From contig ADNK01001335.1 in the NCBI GenBank assembly GCA_000320545.1, positions 1-64,000 of the forward strand: 64,000 nt of DNA, read 5' to 3'. Below are positions 1-13,297 of the stretch, piece after piece (position 1 is the first letter of the stretch; the number at the start of each line of letters is the position of its first letter). Origin of the DNA: Bigelowiella natans CCMP2755 (taxonomy: Eukaryota; Cercozoa; Chlorarachniophyceae). Position numbers and translations under genes: made by a program. The notes under the pieces are model-generated. The model searched no databases. It had not been told where the DNA came from and saw nothing but the letters and a program-made list of their open reading frames with translations.

Positions 1-475
1 AAAGATCCCACGGAGGCGCCTAACTCCCCTACTACTTCTACTGCCTCCAACACCGTTGCATCTCCTCTTTCTTCAAACAACCCTGGTAGTAAATAGCGGG
101 GAATGGAGAAGGGGATATTGACGGCGGTTATTGAAGAAGAGAACACGAAGTTTTAATGAAGAGGGAGGGGGAGGGGGGGGAGGGTTCTGTGTTGTGACGC
201 GTTGATGGTGTTTGGTTAGCTGGAACGTCTCCTCCAATAACTCAAATCAAGACGGAAACGCCCCTCGAGGTTCGGTCGTCACAAAACACTAAATCATATG
301 ATGATGGAGTGAGCCATCAATCCCCTCATTATCATCATCATCATCATCATCATCACCTAACGGGCACAACATCGCCACCAACGTTCCTGCACATACACCA
401 CCCGCCACAAGAAGGAAGAAAGAACTAAGAGTACGTATACATGTGTTTATGTGTGTGTGTTTATGTGTGTGTGTT

Positions 476-513
<38 letters not shown>

Positions 514-1053
514 GGCAAACAAACAGGTGAAGCAGACCACCGCCGAGGTGAAAAAGGTACAAATAATAATAAAATACTGATGAGCAATCAACAAAGAACA
601 ACAATTGTAGTAGTAGTAAGGGATCACAATGCTAATGGGATGATTAAGTAAATCGTCTTATTCTCATCCTTTGTTCGTAAATCGTCGTTCTTCTTCTTCT
701 TCTTCGTCGTCTTCTTCCTTTCCTTCCCCATCTCTCTTCTGACTCGGTTAACCAATGCTGAGTGCTGATTTGCTCTGCTGCAAATACTATGGCATTATCC
801 AGACTGTGCCCCCACCAGCCATCGATATACTGGCTTCGTTGGCCGACGATACGCCTGTCGTTGTTGATAATGGAGGCAACCAGCAGCAGCAGCAGCAAGC
901 TCTCACTCCGAAGCCTAAGTTAGCTCCTCAGCTGTATAAGAAGAAGGTAAATAATGGTGATGATGATGATGATGATGATGATGATGAGGAGGAGGAGGAG
1001 GAGGAGGAGGATACTGGCGATTGTTCCACAAGGAGATATTGTAGTAACGCTAC

Positions 1054-1095
<42 letters not shown>

Positions 1096-1981
1096 TTTGT
1101 TATTGTAGTTGTTGTCCAGATATGCACTCCGTTTACGCCGTGTGTTGTTTAAGTTAGCTGCCTTCGTCTTTGTTTTTGGTGGTGATGGTGATTGTGGTCG
1201 TTGTGGTGGTGGCGGTGGTGGCTATTGAAAGTAGTCGCAGTTTGTGTGCGTGTGCGTGTGTGCGCGTGTGTGAAACGTATTTTGACATTGTTATCCTTCC
1301 CCCCTCCTTACCTATCTATGTGCTGCTGCTACAGTGGGGCGCTCTACCAAAGACTACTGTGCTCACTGCAGTCCTCAAGACCCCCGTCCCTGGAGTCAAA
1401 CAAATAGTCGCTCTCTTTAGGAAAAACCATATAGGTACTATTTAAACGACAAGCTTCATCGTCGTCGTCATAGTCGGCGCAAGCATATAGCGCGTATCCC
1501 ACAGAATGGGGTGGGGTTGTGGGTTATGATTTTCTTCCATTCGATGTAAGAAAAATGGTAATGACAAATGGTGTACTTCTGGTAGATACCGTCGCCTCCG
1601 GAGCGAAGGGCGGACTCATGAAGTTCTACTTCTACGCTCAGAGTGTAAGTGTCGTCTCTTTTTGCGTGCGCGCATCCCCCAACCCTTTATCCACCACGCG
1701 CAAGAATTCCTGGCTCACTCCTCCCTCCATTTTATGCGATGACGTCAGGCTAAGGATTCAAGTTTTTTCCTGGTGGAGGCAAATCTTCACATAGAATCGG
1801 GAAAGTGAGTGCATCAGACATCATCATCACGTCACACATGGAACAAAACACCTGCTAAAGGCTAAATACTAACAACTTCTTCCCCCCCCACAGATATGCT
1901 GCGACAATAAAGTGCGAAAACAAAGCGCTGCTATCTGATTTTGAGGGAGCGATGAAGGGGGTCCTTGCGACTATCTCCTAA
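1..1981 (+). CDS. AP4B1: AP-4 complex beta subunit, C-terminal part (5' exons off window)
   Basis: Large subunit of the AP-4 adaptor, which sorts cargo at the trans-Golgi. Seven exons join in phase: 1-85, 220-269, 803-946, 1335-1434, 1505-1644, 1755-1804 and 1894-1981 (stop TAA 1979-1981). The first three encode a Ser/Thr/Pro-rich hinge. The last four encode the beta-appendage platform fold: WGALPKTTVL, then VALFRKNHI, then GLMKFYFYAQS, then a strand ending HIESGK, then YAATIKCENK and the final helix FEGAMKGVLATIS. This aligns with the platform half of beta-adaptin ears. No N-terminal sandwich subdomain precedes the platform, which is why I choose AP-4 over AP-1/2. The trunk lies left of the window. 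Intron 270-802 and intron 947-1334 are filled with GT, GA, GAT and GAG repeats. Exons 1-85 and 220-269 are less certain than the rest. Confidence 0.72.
479..1094. repeat. Microsatellite cluster in AP-4 beta introns
   Basis: A (GT)n tract at 479-511, GAT repeats near 956-987, GAG repeats near 988-1010 and a (GA)n tract at about 1056-1094. Apart from the coding exon 803-946 they lie in introns. Short apparent proteins here such as poly-Met, poly-Arg and poly-Glu are translations of the repeats. Confidence 0.9.
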
Positions 1982-2689
1982 ACACGAAACATCTAGATAT
2001 GGGTCATTTTGGATGTGATATGATTCTCATGGATGTTGCGTGCATATAAAATTCTAATTTTCATCACGGTGCCGCGTTGTGCGAATAACCATTATATTTA
2101 CATTGCATTCAATTTACGCTCTACGTGTGTCCATAAATACGAGCAGTCATGCCCTGCAGCACAGCACACACATGCTGCGACAGAGCATTGCGCTCACACG
2201 TCTCTTGACGCACACCGCAGCCGCGCAAACGTGTGAGATGGATGTAATGAACAAATCAACTTTTTGTAATTATCATCCCGATGCAGCTATGTAAAGCAGC
2301 GTGCATGCAGCCATAATCAATGCTCATTTTCTACAAATGTAACGTGTGAGATAATGGATTACATGTCGATCATTGAGGGTATAGCCAATCTAGCAATGAC
2401 GACCTCCATAGACTCTGGCGAAGATTAGCGCAATATAATGTAAGAAGCCCTTCTTGCGAGTTCACATCGCAACTTTATGCAATGCTAGAATAAGCGCAGA
2501 TTTTTCCGACTTGCAATCATAAATCTTGTAATTGTCGGCCATTATCATCGAAGCAGTGACGATATTATCGGCAGAGGATTAGTCTAGTGATGCGCCTTAT
2601 TTCCACTTCGCGAAAGCATGCGAGAAGCCCAAATCCCCGAAAACTATTCGTTATTTGGTATTTAATTTAACCCAAGCCTGATAAAAAGG
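1982..2689. other. Spacer downstream of AP-4 beta
   Basis: No convincing exon. It should hold the AP-4 beta 3' end and the unlocated 5' end of the next plus-strand gene. A 24-codon ATG reading frame at 2353-2427 is too short to call. Confidence 0.4.
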
Positions 2690-2922
2690 ATCTATGTACT
2701 CGGTGGTGATCACAGAGATGACGATTTCACGGATGCTGGCTGGCGGGAAGCGCGGCGAGCGAATCAATCAGTGTTGCAAGCATTTGGCCTTGAAATCTGG
2801 ATCAAATCGATAAAGACGACGACGACCGATCGATTAAACGATGAGCTCTTTTACTACTACTACAACTACTACTACTACTGCTACTTCTACTTACTACTGC
2901 TACTTCTACTTACTACTACTAT

Positions 2923-2955
<33 letters not shown>

Positions 2956-4501
2956 GACATATGCAGCCAGTAGCTACAATGTTGCTCTTTACTCTCTTTC
3001 TCTCCTTTTCATCGTGTGATTTCGATCAATCGACTTACTCTCCTATTGCACCAGTGCGTGCATTATCTACGAGCTGCAAAGCTTGGCGAGGAGAATCTGG
3101 AGTCCTGTTCGTGTGCATGTGGGGGGCGCGCACGTATACGTGAGCCTCAGTGATTCAAACGCGGGAAGGGAGGGGAGGAGGGGGGAGGGCTAATAGTGTC
3201 AGAGAACGTCATCGTGTTGTGGCCTCTTTTCACTTATTCTGCGCGAATGCAAAAGGGTATGGAAATACTACCCAGAGGCAATGATTGCCATTGCGCTTTT
3301 GAACACCAGGCCCTCATATCTGCAGTCAACGGTAAACAAGTAAGAAAGGAGAGCGCACGGAAGAATGGGGAGGGGGCCTGGTGACGACCACCAGCCCATC
3401 ATCAAAGAACCTCACATCATCACTAAGAAGAAGAGAGGGATTGTAGTAGCTCTTTGTTCCTAGGAAGTATCCTTGCATCGTACGAGTAAGCTATTGTCGT
3501 TGCGGTTCATCAATGCACCGTGTCATCATGACCTCTGCTGCTTTTGCTGCTGCTGCTGCTGCTGCTGCTACTTCTCTCGTACTAGCACCTGCACAATTTC
3601 TCCTGCTTCTTCTTCTTTTCCTTCATCTTATGCTACTACTACTACTACTACTACTACTACTTGTTGTTGTTGTTCTTCTTCTTCTACTGCTACTACTGCT
3701 ACTAGTGCTAACAACTACTTACTACTACCCTGTCGGATCTACGGTGCCAAGGCCCCGAGCCTATGCCAAAGGAACGACGATTATGACTTCGGTATGGTTG
3801 ACGATATAACGCCACAAAAATACAACAAGTACAGCGTCTACTATCAAGATTTTTCCTCCTTTACCCGTGGAAAACGAATACGTCGCCCTTGCTACTGTAA
3901 TAATCTCATTCTCCGCCTCCCCCTCCTCCTCCTCCCATTGGTGTTACGGTGATAATAATAGTAGCGGCACACAACCTTTGCATTCTGCACTAGCGCATGC
4001 AACCCGTCGAAGTACCGGGAGAGCCCGTCTCGATCCTCAGTCTCTCGGTGTGCGTTGAGTATGTTGTCAACCTGTGGTGTTGTTGTTGTTGTTGTTGTTG
4101 GTGATGATGATGATGATGATGGTGGTGATGGTGATGATGGTGATGGTGATGACGACGGTGTTGTTGATGATGATGGTGATGATGCTGTTGTCGTTGCTAT
4201 TAAAAAAGCATTTCAAAGCAAAAGATATGTCATCGAGGCATGGGCAAGGCTGAGCTGTTTTCAACAGCATTCCTCCTCCCCCTCCCCCTCCTTTGCGTAG
4301 ACACCGACTCCCTCCCTAGCTTCTCAGGTATGATATTTGCCACTTACTATCATCTGAACGCTTCTCAGAGCCTCGCTGCTATCTTCATCTAAGTATCCAT
4401 ATTCACATGTGTGTGTATAATATATTTAGGTATGGAGAAGAATAGCTTAATACTGTACACACACACACACACACACACACATACACCACACACTGTTATT
4501 A

Positions 4502-4538
<37 letters not shown>

Positions 4539-5049
4539 TGTATATACATAATGTAAATATATAATATCTACATTATAACATAGCAGTGGTGTGTGTGTGT
4601 GTGTGTGTGTGTTCGTGTGCGCGTGCTGAGCACATATAATACATACAAGCGCGTAATAATTATCAGATGATCTCTCTCTTTCCTTAGAGTGGATTCATTC
4701 GAGAAAGAATGGGTAACCCCCCTCACTGCCAACACACCTTCTCCACTCTCTCCTCCTCCCCCCCACGCGCTTTGCCTGGTACCAGCCGATATCAACGCGT
4801 CGAGAAGAAACCTACCAAACGACGACCGCAATCAGGAAGAGGTGTGTGTGTGTGTGTGAAATAACGCTGCTCATGGCGCCCTGCGGCATTGCCACACTGA
4901 GAGGCGAGGCGAAGGATAACACGCTCTCTCTCCCAGCAGGTGTATATTGTAAGTTTGGTATGTGTTTGACGACTCAGCTCGAATCGAAAGCGGCCTGGAA
5001 GCTTAGGAGCGGGAGATCTCTACTGCTTCTTGGCAATGTTGTTAGCTAG
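2690..5049 (+). CDS. Unrecognised multi-exon protein (5' end not located)
   Basis: I do not recognise the family. Phase-consistent exons: about 2690-2770, 3055-3110, 3256-3331, 3464-3485 (22-nt microexon), 3706-3791, 3849-4049, 4219-4327, 4690-4841 and 4954-5049 (stop TAG). Most acceptors follow pyrimidine tracts, and good donors such as GTAAGC follow the microexon. The N-terminal part is helical with TPR-like spacing (VHYLRAAKLGEENLES, YYPEAMIAIALLNTRPSYL). The middle is Pro/Ser-rich and the C-terminus ends LRSGRSLLLLGNVVS. Introns carry CTA, GTT, GAT, CA, TA and TG repeats. It converges on the TPR-like gene whose stop is only 14 bp away at 5063. The first exon and the two around 3464-3791 are the weakest. 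Confidence 0.45.
4456..4612. repeat. CA / TA / TG microsatellites
   Basis: (CA)n at about 4456-4482, (TA)n at about 4503-4536 and (TG)n at about 4588-4612, all in one intron of the gene ending at 5049. The CA and TG tracts are complementary and could fold back across the TA tract. Confidence 0.9.
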
Positions 5050-5062
5050 GGATAAGTTTTCC

Positions 5063-5544
5063 TTACGGTTTGGCTTTCGAGTAGTCTTTAAGGCGCAGCA
5101 GCAACTGTGCGACTGTGATGATCAGGCAAATAAGCGCACAACAGTGCGAGTGGATAATACAGTAAAAAAGACCCTCTGATGATAGCTTCGGTCGTTCAAA
5201 AATCACCATTGAGTAATGACAAGTGGTGGGCGGTGGTGGTGATGGAGTGAGAGCAGACGAATGGGGATTTTTCTCGTTTGGGTTTAGTTTCTGAATCAGG
5301 GCGGGGGGGAGAAAGGACAGCAACCTGACTCTGCTTGTTTGCCTGTTAATGGGTTGTAAGGTCCTGGTAGAATATATATGTGTTTGTGATGATTATGACG
5401 ATGATGACGACGATGACGACGATGATGATGATGATGATAATGATGATGAAACGAGGGGAAATGACGATGCGACTATATTTATGTTGAACAGAAAGCGATC
5501 ATTACGTTCGTTTCTAAGTACATATTCGGTACCTTGGAATAATT

Positions 5545-5578
<34 letters not shown>

Positions 5579-5888
5579 CACCGTCATATATCATCACCAC
5601 TTGGCATTAATGTTGTACTAGTTACCACACATTTTTCACCTTTATGTTTCTTGAACAATGCATGTGATTTCTGCAGGTACTCGAGCGCTTTACGGAATCT
5701 ATTTGTGGTACAGCGAGATCTTAAAGAAAGAGGGGGGTAAAAATGGAGGAAGTGCGCGGTTGAAAGGATGTTGGGCATGTTTGGCGCACATCCTAGTGGT
5801 GATGTTCCCAAGAAGAAGAGAGCCACCTCCTTTCTCTCTTTCTCTTTACATTACATTGCATGGCATTGTATTGCATTGAGAACACCAG

Positions 5889-5942
<54 letters not shown>

Positions 5943-6467
5943 TCACTCACAGTTTTTCAGGGGGCAGCTGATATCTCCCATCATCATGATCGTCATCATT
6001 GTTTCCGTCCTCCTCCTCATCATCATCCGTCTTGCTGTTTGCCGTTGTTTTGCCTTCCTTCTTCCTCCTCCTCCCTTTCCCCACTCGTTCCTTCCTTTTC
6101 TTCTTCTTCTTCTTCCTCGGCATGCGTCGCCCCTGTTCATCATCACTGGGAGAATCTGCCAGCTGCCCCTCCTCCTCTTCGCCTTGGTCCACTGATGCTG
6201 CTTCTCTTTGCATGGCTAGAGCAACGTAGCACTCTCCAACCTGAGGATATTAGCGGTTCAGCAGTCGTCTGTTTCTTTCAATGCGAGGAAGAAGAATAAG
6301 ATGGAGGAGGAGGAGGACAACGACTACGAAATGGTATTTTCTTCTGCAGAGATGAAGCTTCTGGGGGAAAGAAAAGCTCTCGAGGTTTGTGATTGGACGC
6401 ACAGTATTTGCTTACGACAAGGTTCTACGGAATTGAATGTTCTCAAATACCGCTCGTGCTGCAGCTT

Positions 6468-6504
<37 letters not shown>

Positions 6505-6722
6505 CGTGTGCAGGATCTTTGCACACATTACTTTATCCGAACCTTATAGGTGGCAAAAGGTGGGAAAAGGCATAATCGTCGTGTGTTAGGACTGTGTTAC
6601 AGCTTGCATGCACGTTGCGTGCGGTGACAGCACCATCGCCAAAACACTTATGCAGCACAAATGGATGAGCAGGCATGTATAGCCTATTCAAAGATTCTCC
6701 TGGTTTATATCAACATTCATCG

Positions 6723-6757
<35 letters not shown>

Positions 6758-7794
6758 CTTTTTGCCATCACCTTCGTCCCTCTCGTGTAAATCTAGCGCA
6801 TTCTTAACGGTATCTATTGCCGCCCAAAGCTCCGACTCGTTTCTGTACTCGCGCCAGGAAGGAACGGCAACAAGAGACGATTTACAAAGGAGGCATAGAA
6901 TAGGAAAGGCAAAAAGAAGAAGAATATGTAACAGGACAACGAAAATCAAAGCAACATGAAAGCAAACGTCTCCCTCCAGGTATTAATACAAGGCCTTTCT
7001 CTTCAAGTCGCTGCTGTGCTCTTAACATCTTCAGCCCATCCTCTATCTGGGTCTCTACTACTTCTTCTTATCGACTACTACGACTACTAATACTACCGTG
7101 AGTGGAAAGCAAAGATGGACTTCATTCGTCCAATATCCCACATATCAAACCAGGTTGCTGCAATGCCAGCATCCACCTTGGAGGATGGGGAGAGGGGGGG
7201 AGGGGGGGAGGAGGAGGAGGAAAACAACAGATGCATCACAATTTTTATTTTTGCCATTTCTCCCTTAGCATGTCATATTCCATGATATATGGCGTGCTTT
7301 CTTCTCTTTCTCATTCTCTCTCTGTCCGTGTGTGTGTGTGTGTGTGTGTGTGTGCCACCTTGACATTCATTGCCTTCTCAAAGTAAATTAGAGCTTCCTC
7401 GGTCCGTCCTGACAGTCGCCATCGTCGAAATCGCAGCAATATCATAATCACCATCATCCACAACCATCGTCAACCACATTCACAAATCAGCTTCTGTTGT
7501 GCATCATATATAGTATATATCTGTTGTTGTGGTTATTCTTGATTATATGCAGACCGAGGCCCTCGTATGTCACTCCTGAGGATGAGGGGAGAAGGAGAAG
7601 GAGAGGGTGGGGTTAGAAGAAGGAAGGAGGAGGAGAAGGAGGAGAAGGCATTAACTTCAGGAAATAGGTAAATGATTCTTTCTGCTCACGCACTTCCAAA
7701 CACACACGCACAATGTTGGTCATAAATCAGCCCGCATAGAGACGTAGCAGAAACATCGGTGTCCCCAAATATTGCATTTATAGAGTTGACGATG

Positions 7795-7828
<34 letters not shown>

Positions 7829-8099
7829 AAGGAGGAGTGTTTAGACGGGAGAAATCAAAGGGAGAACAAACTCAACAAAAGGGGAGGGGAAAGATTTAAC
7901 AACCGAAGTTGCGGTACACCATGTCGTAAACCCGCCACGCGCCTGTTAGATGCATCCATTTTTTAAACATCAACAACGATCATTACCATTTGTCATTATC
8001 ACCATCATCATACCGAGGCAGCAGCAGCAGCAGTAGCATGATCATCATGCTTACCAACTTGTAGTGACGGAGTAAGTATTGGGAGTGGAACTTATACAC

Positions 8100-8168
<69 letters not shown>

Positions 8169-8546
8169 TGTGAGCACGCAAGTATGAAGACACGACATTA
8201 GCGTGATCATCATGATAGGAATAGGATGGTGCATGCTGTAACATGCACGAATCTTGCAAATTGGCAAGGACGGCTACGACGAAGAGGATGGAGAATGTGT
8301 GGACTGCTGCCTGGTTCTGATTCTTCCAGGTTGAGAATCTCCATTAACTCCGTGAGGAACTCCTTTGTGAGTGTACGCATAATCAGGTTTGCATTTATAA
8401 TGTACAACTGCTACCACCACTATTACTACTATCACTACTATTGCTGCTACTACTACGCGCAACTATAGGTATTCTTTGAGAGCCATTGCAACAAGCATAG
8501 AGCTACCAGCGACTCCGAGTACCGCGACTGCTTCGCTCGTATGGCC

Positions 8547-8580
<34 letters not shown>

Positions 8581-8939
8581 AACTATTACATTCACGGAGA
8601 ACGACAACCTCCATATCATCAACTGAATTATCATCTATCTGATTATTACCGCGTAGAAGTTGAGAGCCTTGACTAACCACAGCTTTCCCTGTACGCATCA
8701 TGTTTGGTGGATGGGGGAAAGAATGTCGGTTTTAAATTTCAAATGATACATGCACAATGCCGAAGAGGGCGCACAAGTCTCGCCTATTACTTTTGCAAGT
8801 ATGTATGTATTCGTGCTTCTACCAACAAACTTCTTCCTTCTTCTCTCTCTCGATGATATTCTCCCTGCCCATTCTGCCCCATCCATTCTTCTCCCATGTC
8901 AGTGCTTTTGGCGATCTTCTTTGGTTGTTGGCTGGCCCC

Positions 8940-8973
<34 letters not shown>

Positions 8974-10666
8974 GCAATCTTACCTTTTTCTTCCGACATA
9001 TCGGCAAAATGGTGGACATGATGGCATCCGCGCGGTCTAGCATGTAGTTCTTGAGATAAGCACCCACAAGGTCCAGAGCATGGCCTTTCACGGATAAACA
9101 AATTCAATTGGATATACGAATTGGTTGCAAAGAAGACATTAATATCCCCCCCCCCCCCCCTCCCCCTCCTCTTTTCCTTTCCTTTTCTTGCTTATATTTA
9201 ACCTAAATTCTTAGGGCGACTCAGGACTCGGTTGACGGCCCCCGCCTTTTGTTGTACGAGTTCATCATTGGATGACACCGCTTGTGCCAACAGCTCCTTT
9301 GCTTGCAATAAACTAACGCTTAAGTCCTGATTTCGATCATCTGATGTTGTTGATGATAATGATGATGAGGAGGAGGAGGAGGAGGAGGGTGATATCGACA
9401 GGGACGATGGGGAAGATGATGCTGTCGGGTCTTGTAATGATGGCGCATCATCAACCGTCCCTGCTATCTCGAGAAAACCAGCCGTGAGTATCTGGCTTAG
9501 TTCTTGCTCGTACTCCGCAAGCGCCTTCTGATTTGCCTCGAACCCACCCTAGTGATGATTTAATAACATCCCGCACAGCAAATAACCCGTTGAATGAAAA
9601 GACAATCGATCTACGGGGGAGGCCAGAGCCACGGAGTGTGCATTTTCACTACATCCCCGTATTTTGCAAAAATGCACATACCTGAAAATCGTTGTCAGTC
9701 CAATCTCGTTTCATCACCGCCTTGTGCTCCTCAATTTGCTCCAGCAACTCGTCATAAATCGCCTTCATTTCCTTCGGTGCATCAGCTGGAAGCCCTCCTT
9801 CAGCCAACAGCTCCTCCAACGACTCCTCCACATCTTCCACGCTGCTCTTTGCTGCCAAATCGAGATCTTGTGCACTGGTTTCCTGAGAAATCTTAAACAT
9901 TGTATCATTTCTTTTGCACAAACTTATGTAATGAGGAGTATCATTTCTATGCACAAGCCTATGTAATAAGTAGTAACTAACACTGTAGAGGCAACAGACA
10001 ACTTTCTCTCTTCGCTACCTCTACGCACACACATGGACATAAAGATGACAGAGAGGCATACAATTTGATAGATAGCAACAACTTTAGGTAGAGCTGGATG
10101 CATGAAAGTGAATCTAGGGAGGAATTATATTGCATTTTTTTAAAAGAATTGATACTACTATTACGGAGAGTAAATATCACCGTTTGGCCTGCACAGGTGG
10201 TGGTGCTGGACTCAAAGTCACAATAGCGTTGATCTTCGTCGTCGTCAGCACCTAATGATGCCTCTAGAATGTGTCTTTCAGCTAAGAGATCCTGATCATC
10301 ATAAATGAATTTCAGAATCATCATCGTCAGGATCGAGGTACTTCCTTCCATTAGCCTTTTACTTACTTCGACAAGAATTCGGTAATCTTCTATAATTTTG
10401 AGAGCATCCGGGAAATTCTTAGGTTTTATTATCCCCAGTCGAAAGCTCCGCTCATAGAAGTTTTCGCTGGTCCGGGCACAGAACAAACGTCAAATTCACA
10501 GTCAAATACCCTTCTGTTCCGAAGCAGGCGGACTTTCACTCCATTCGAGTTCGTTCAAGGAAAAACATAAAACACTTAATTACCTTGGTTGATCGGCCAA
10601 ATAGGACCTCCCAAAGGCCGAGATCATTAGAGCGAGCGGGAGAAGCAACCGGCACGCGGCCGCCAT
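5063..10666 (-). CDS. TPR-like helical-repeat protein with signal peptide
   Basis: Starts at ATG 10666 with a hydrophobic leader (MAAACRLLLPLALMISAFG). Solid exons, high to low: 10666-10584, 10466-10367, 10291-10181, 9882-9682, 9548-9203, 9084-8984, 8688-8650, 8545-8507, 8407-8278. Probable: 8090-8055, 7942-7904, 7408-7359, 7176-7097, exons near 6.8 and 7.0 kb, and 6458-6416. Solid 3' chain: 6240-5951, 5698-5640, 5112-5063. Helical pairs have TPR character (AIRAKQSRYSESL, GRTEEALIYFEKAMNVK, FRKALEYLQKSHALFKKH, LLLRLKDYSKAKP at the stop). Exon 6240-5951 carries a long KKKK/RRK basic and DDDEE acidic insert. If the weak GTTAAA donor at 9202 is not used, the first gene ends at stop 9198 and a second gene begins below it. 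Family not recognised; a lumenal or organellar scaffold is an inference. Confidence 0.5.
8102..8167. repeat. (TA)n(TG)n compound microsatellite
   Basis: About 32 bp of TA followed by about 34 bp of TG, inside an intron of the minus-strand TPR-like gene. Confidence 0.95.
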
Positions 10667-11211
10667 CCTGCTCGGATTGCAGAGGGGGCTCGTCTGGTGT
10701 TGGGAAGATCCGGCGGAAGAAATACACCAAATGACTTTTTCGGTGCGACAAGAATTTGACCCTGTCTTTTACTAGAAATCACCACTAGATCTACGATTAT
10801 TTCCTTGCTTTTGAGATGTCTCGGAAAGTCTCGAGAGATGATTGGGGCAATGCCGGTTTTTTTTTATCCTCGTACAGAGCGAGAGAACCGAGATCGACGT
10901 GAGTTCTGCGGCAGCTTTGCTGGGTTCGCACGAGTAATGCTGCTGGCGGCTGTGGTGCAGAGGAGGGGGCGTGTAGTGGCCTTTTGGGCAAGTCCAGGCT
11001 CTGGCCCGAGAGCCCTGAAAAGATGCTGCAGCGCCTTCATCCCAGGCTGCTTCTCCGCAGAGCGTATGTCCACAGCAATTCCGAGCCAAAGACGGAGATT
11101 CTCCGTTAACCGTCCAAGTCAAAACCAAGATGACCGGGTGGTGAAGTCTGCAAGTCACTCACAAATAGCCTCCCCGCCCCTGATGAACACGTGTCCCTTG
11201 TTCACATGCAG
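10667..11211. promoter_or_regulatory. Divergent promoter region, TPR-like gene / SET methyltransferase
   Basis: The minus-strand TPR-like gene starts at 10666 and the plus-strand SET gene begins to the right, so both promoters must lie here. The first SET exon is probably also here: ATG 11023 opens a transit-peptide-like stretch (MLQRLHPRLLLRRAY), but its splice phase to exon 11212 works only through a weak donor (GTCCAC near 11068). No TATA box is obvious. Confidence 0.4.
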
Positions 11212-11814
11212 GTAACTCCAGGGGTGATGGATGAGATGCTGAGGTGGCTAGACAATTCAGGATCGGTTTTCCGAAATAGCGTCGAGGTTCAGTGGTCCCC
11301 CGACTCAGGTGGTTAATTTACCACAGACTACCCGGCAGTGCTACGTATAAAGTGACGTCATACGCCTTAGCATCGATGCCTGGAATAATGGGTAGGTTAT
11401 CGCTTGGTAGCCAAAAGGCCAATTGCAGCTGGGGAAACCGTTGTCTCACTACCCAGTGACATTCCTCTTTCCATCAAAAAAGGAGATCCAGCTTACATCC
11501 ACGATCTAGTAAGATTCCTCACTCCACTCCCCCCCCCCCCCTCGTTAGCTTCGCAATACACCCCTTTGGAAGAACAACATATCTAAACTTATATAAGCGA
11601 ATGAGCCCTTGCAACTTGTGAACAACTCCAGTGTGGCCGTATACCTTCGGAGTTGTGGGGAGTCAAACTGGGTAACTTTCCTTAACATCGTGTCGCACTA
11701 TTTGTGGTTTCACTTTTGCTTTCCTTAGGCTTACGGCTTCTTCTCGAACGCACACGAGGTAAATGATTGTAAGATTTTTTTTTGGGGGGGAGGGGGGGGC
11801 GAGCGAGAGAGGGA

Positions 11815-11870
<56 letters not shown>

Positions 11871-13213
11871 ACCTGAATAACATACCCAGCTAGCAACTTC
11901 CACACACATACTCATTCAACAGGGAACTCAGGGTTTCATAGTTCGTATGTAGCCAACCTCCCTAATGCAGGTATTATTGTCCACCGCAAGCTTTTCTTCT
12001 TCTATTTCTCCTCTTTCTCAAGTGGCAGGCCACCTGATTAATTTTTGCACAAACAGTATAGACGTTATAGTATTATAGCCTTCCCTATGCAACATCATGG
12101 TTGTAAGATACCTCGAACAGCACAACAAATCTTCATCCTTTTCCTTTTGTTCTTCCTGGTGGCATCCTGAAGCAATTTCAGCTACAACTCTTCCTCCTCC
12201 TCCTCCTCCTCCTACTACTACTACTACTACTTCTTCTTCTTCTTCTTCTCCTCCCACTGCCACTATTACTACTACTACTACTACTACTACTACCTTGTCC
12301 CAATTGCTTTTTGAAAATGGTCCGATGTTTAGTATCAGGGATACCGATTTTCTTCTCCCGAGAAGAGTTGCACGCCCTGCAATACCCTCCAGTAATTCAA
12401 CAGGTAGTAGTACAAGTAGTTGTAACTTGCAGGCCTCGCAACTAAACAACAACGAATGATAATACCGCAGGTCACATTGCGGAGTCGGTTCCTGAACGAT
12501 TTCACCAATCAGCATTTGTCTTCGTCTGGATCCGATGGAACTTTTGAAGGTCGCGAGGCCTTTGCCCGCCATTGTATAGAAATACTACTGCCGCTGCTGC
12601 TGCTGCTGCTGCTGCTTTTTGTAAGTGCCAGATAAATATGCGTATTGATGTTGCCAGGACTCAAGATCGATATGAACGCTCTGGGCTGGGGAATGGCAGC
12701 GGTGCTTTCTCGTGCTTTCAGCTTGTCCGGAGGGGAGAGGGCCATGCTTCCCCTTATCGATCTATGCAACCACAGCTTCACACCGAACTGCAAGGTTGCT
12801 TGTTCGTGCTCCATTGTCGTTGTCGTCGTCAAAAGATGGGGACTGCATGGCATTGCTAGCTGTCGAAGTTGGCATTGTTTGGTTCCTGTTGTTGTTGTTG
12901 ATGATGATGATGGTGGTGGTGGTGGTGGTGGTGGTGATGCTGCATGGTATGCTCCAACTGTTGGATCAGTACTATTTGGGATAAAATTGGATTACCATAA
13001 TCTCCTGCCTCATATTCTCACTCCGCGATGCAATCAAATCACATGTTTCTACCAGGTAAAACCGAAGCCCCTTAGCCAAGATGGCGGCTTTACCATAGAT
13101 CTCGACTCGATTTTGGACATCTCGAAGGGCGATGAGCTTTTCATAAAATACGGCAAGTCGCTCACAAATGATGATCTGGTAGGTGCGGATGCAGTCTTTG
13201 TTATTTTCGCAAG

Positions 13214-13297
<84 letters not shown>

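Noticed and set aside
5349-5621. Poly-Asp / poly-His open frame
   Set aside because: Pure translation of GAT and CAT microsatellites in an intron.
6301-6384. Plus-strand exon candidate (acidic, ends in a GT site)
   Set aside because: The region lies within the minus-strand TPR-like gene, whose adjacent exons (6458-6416 and 6240-5951) have coding character; no plus-strand partner exons in phase were found.
12018-12572. 184-codon minus-strand frame
   Set aside because: Antisense to SET-methyltransferase exons and to CCT/ACT repeats of an intron; poly-Val and poly-Gly stretches are repeat translations.
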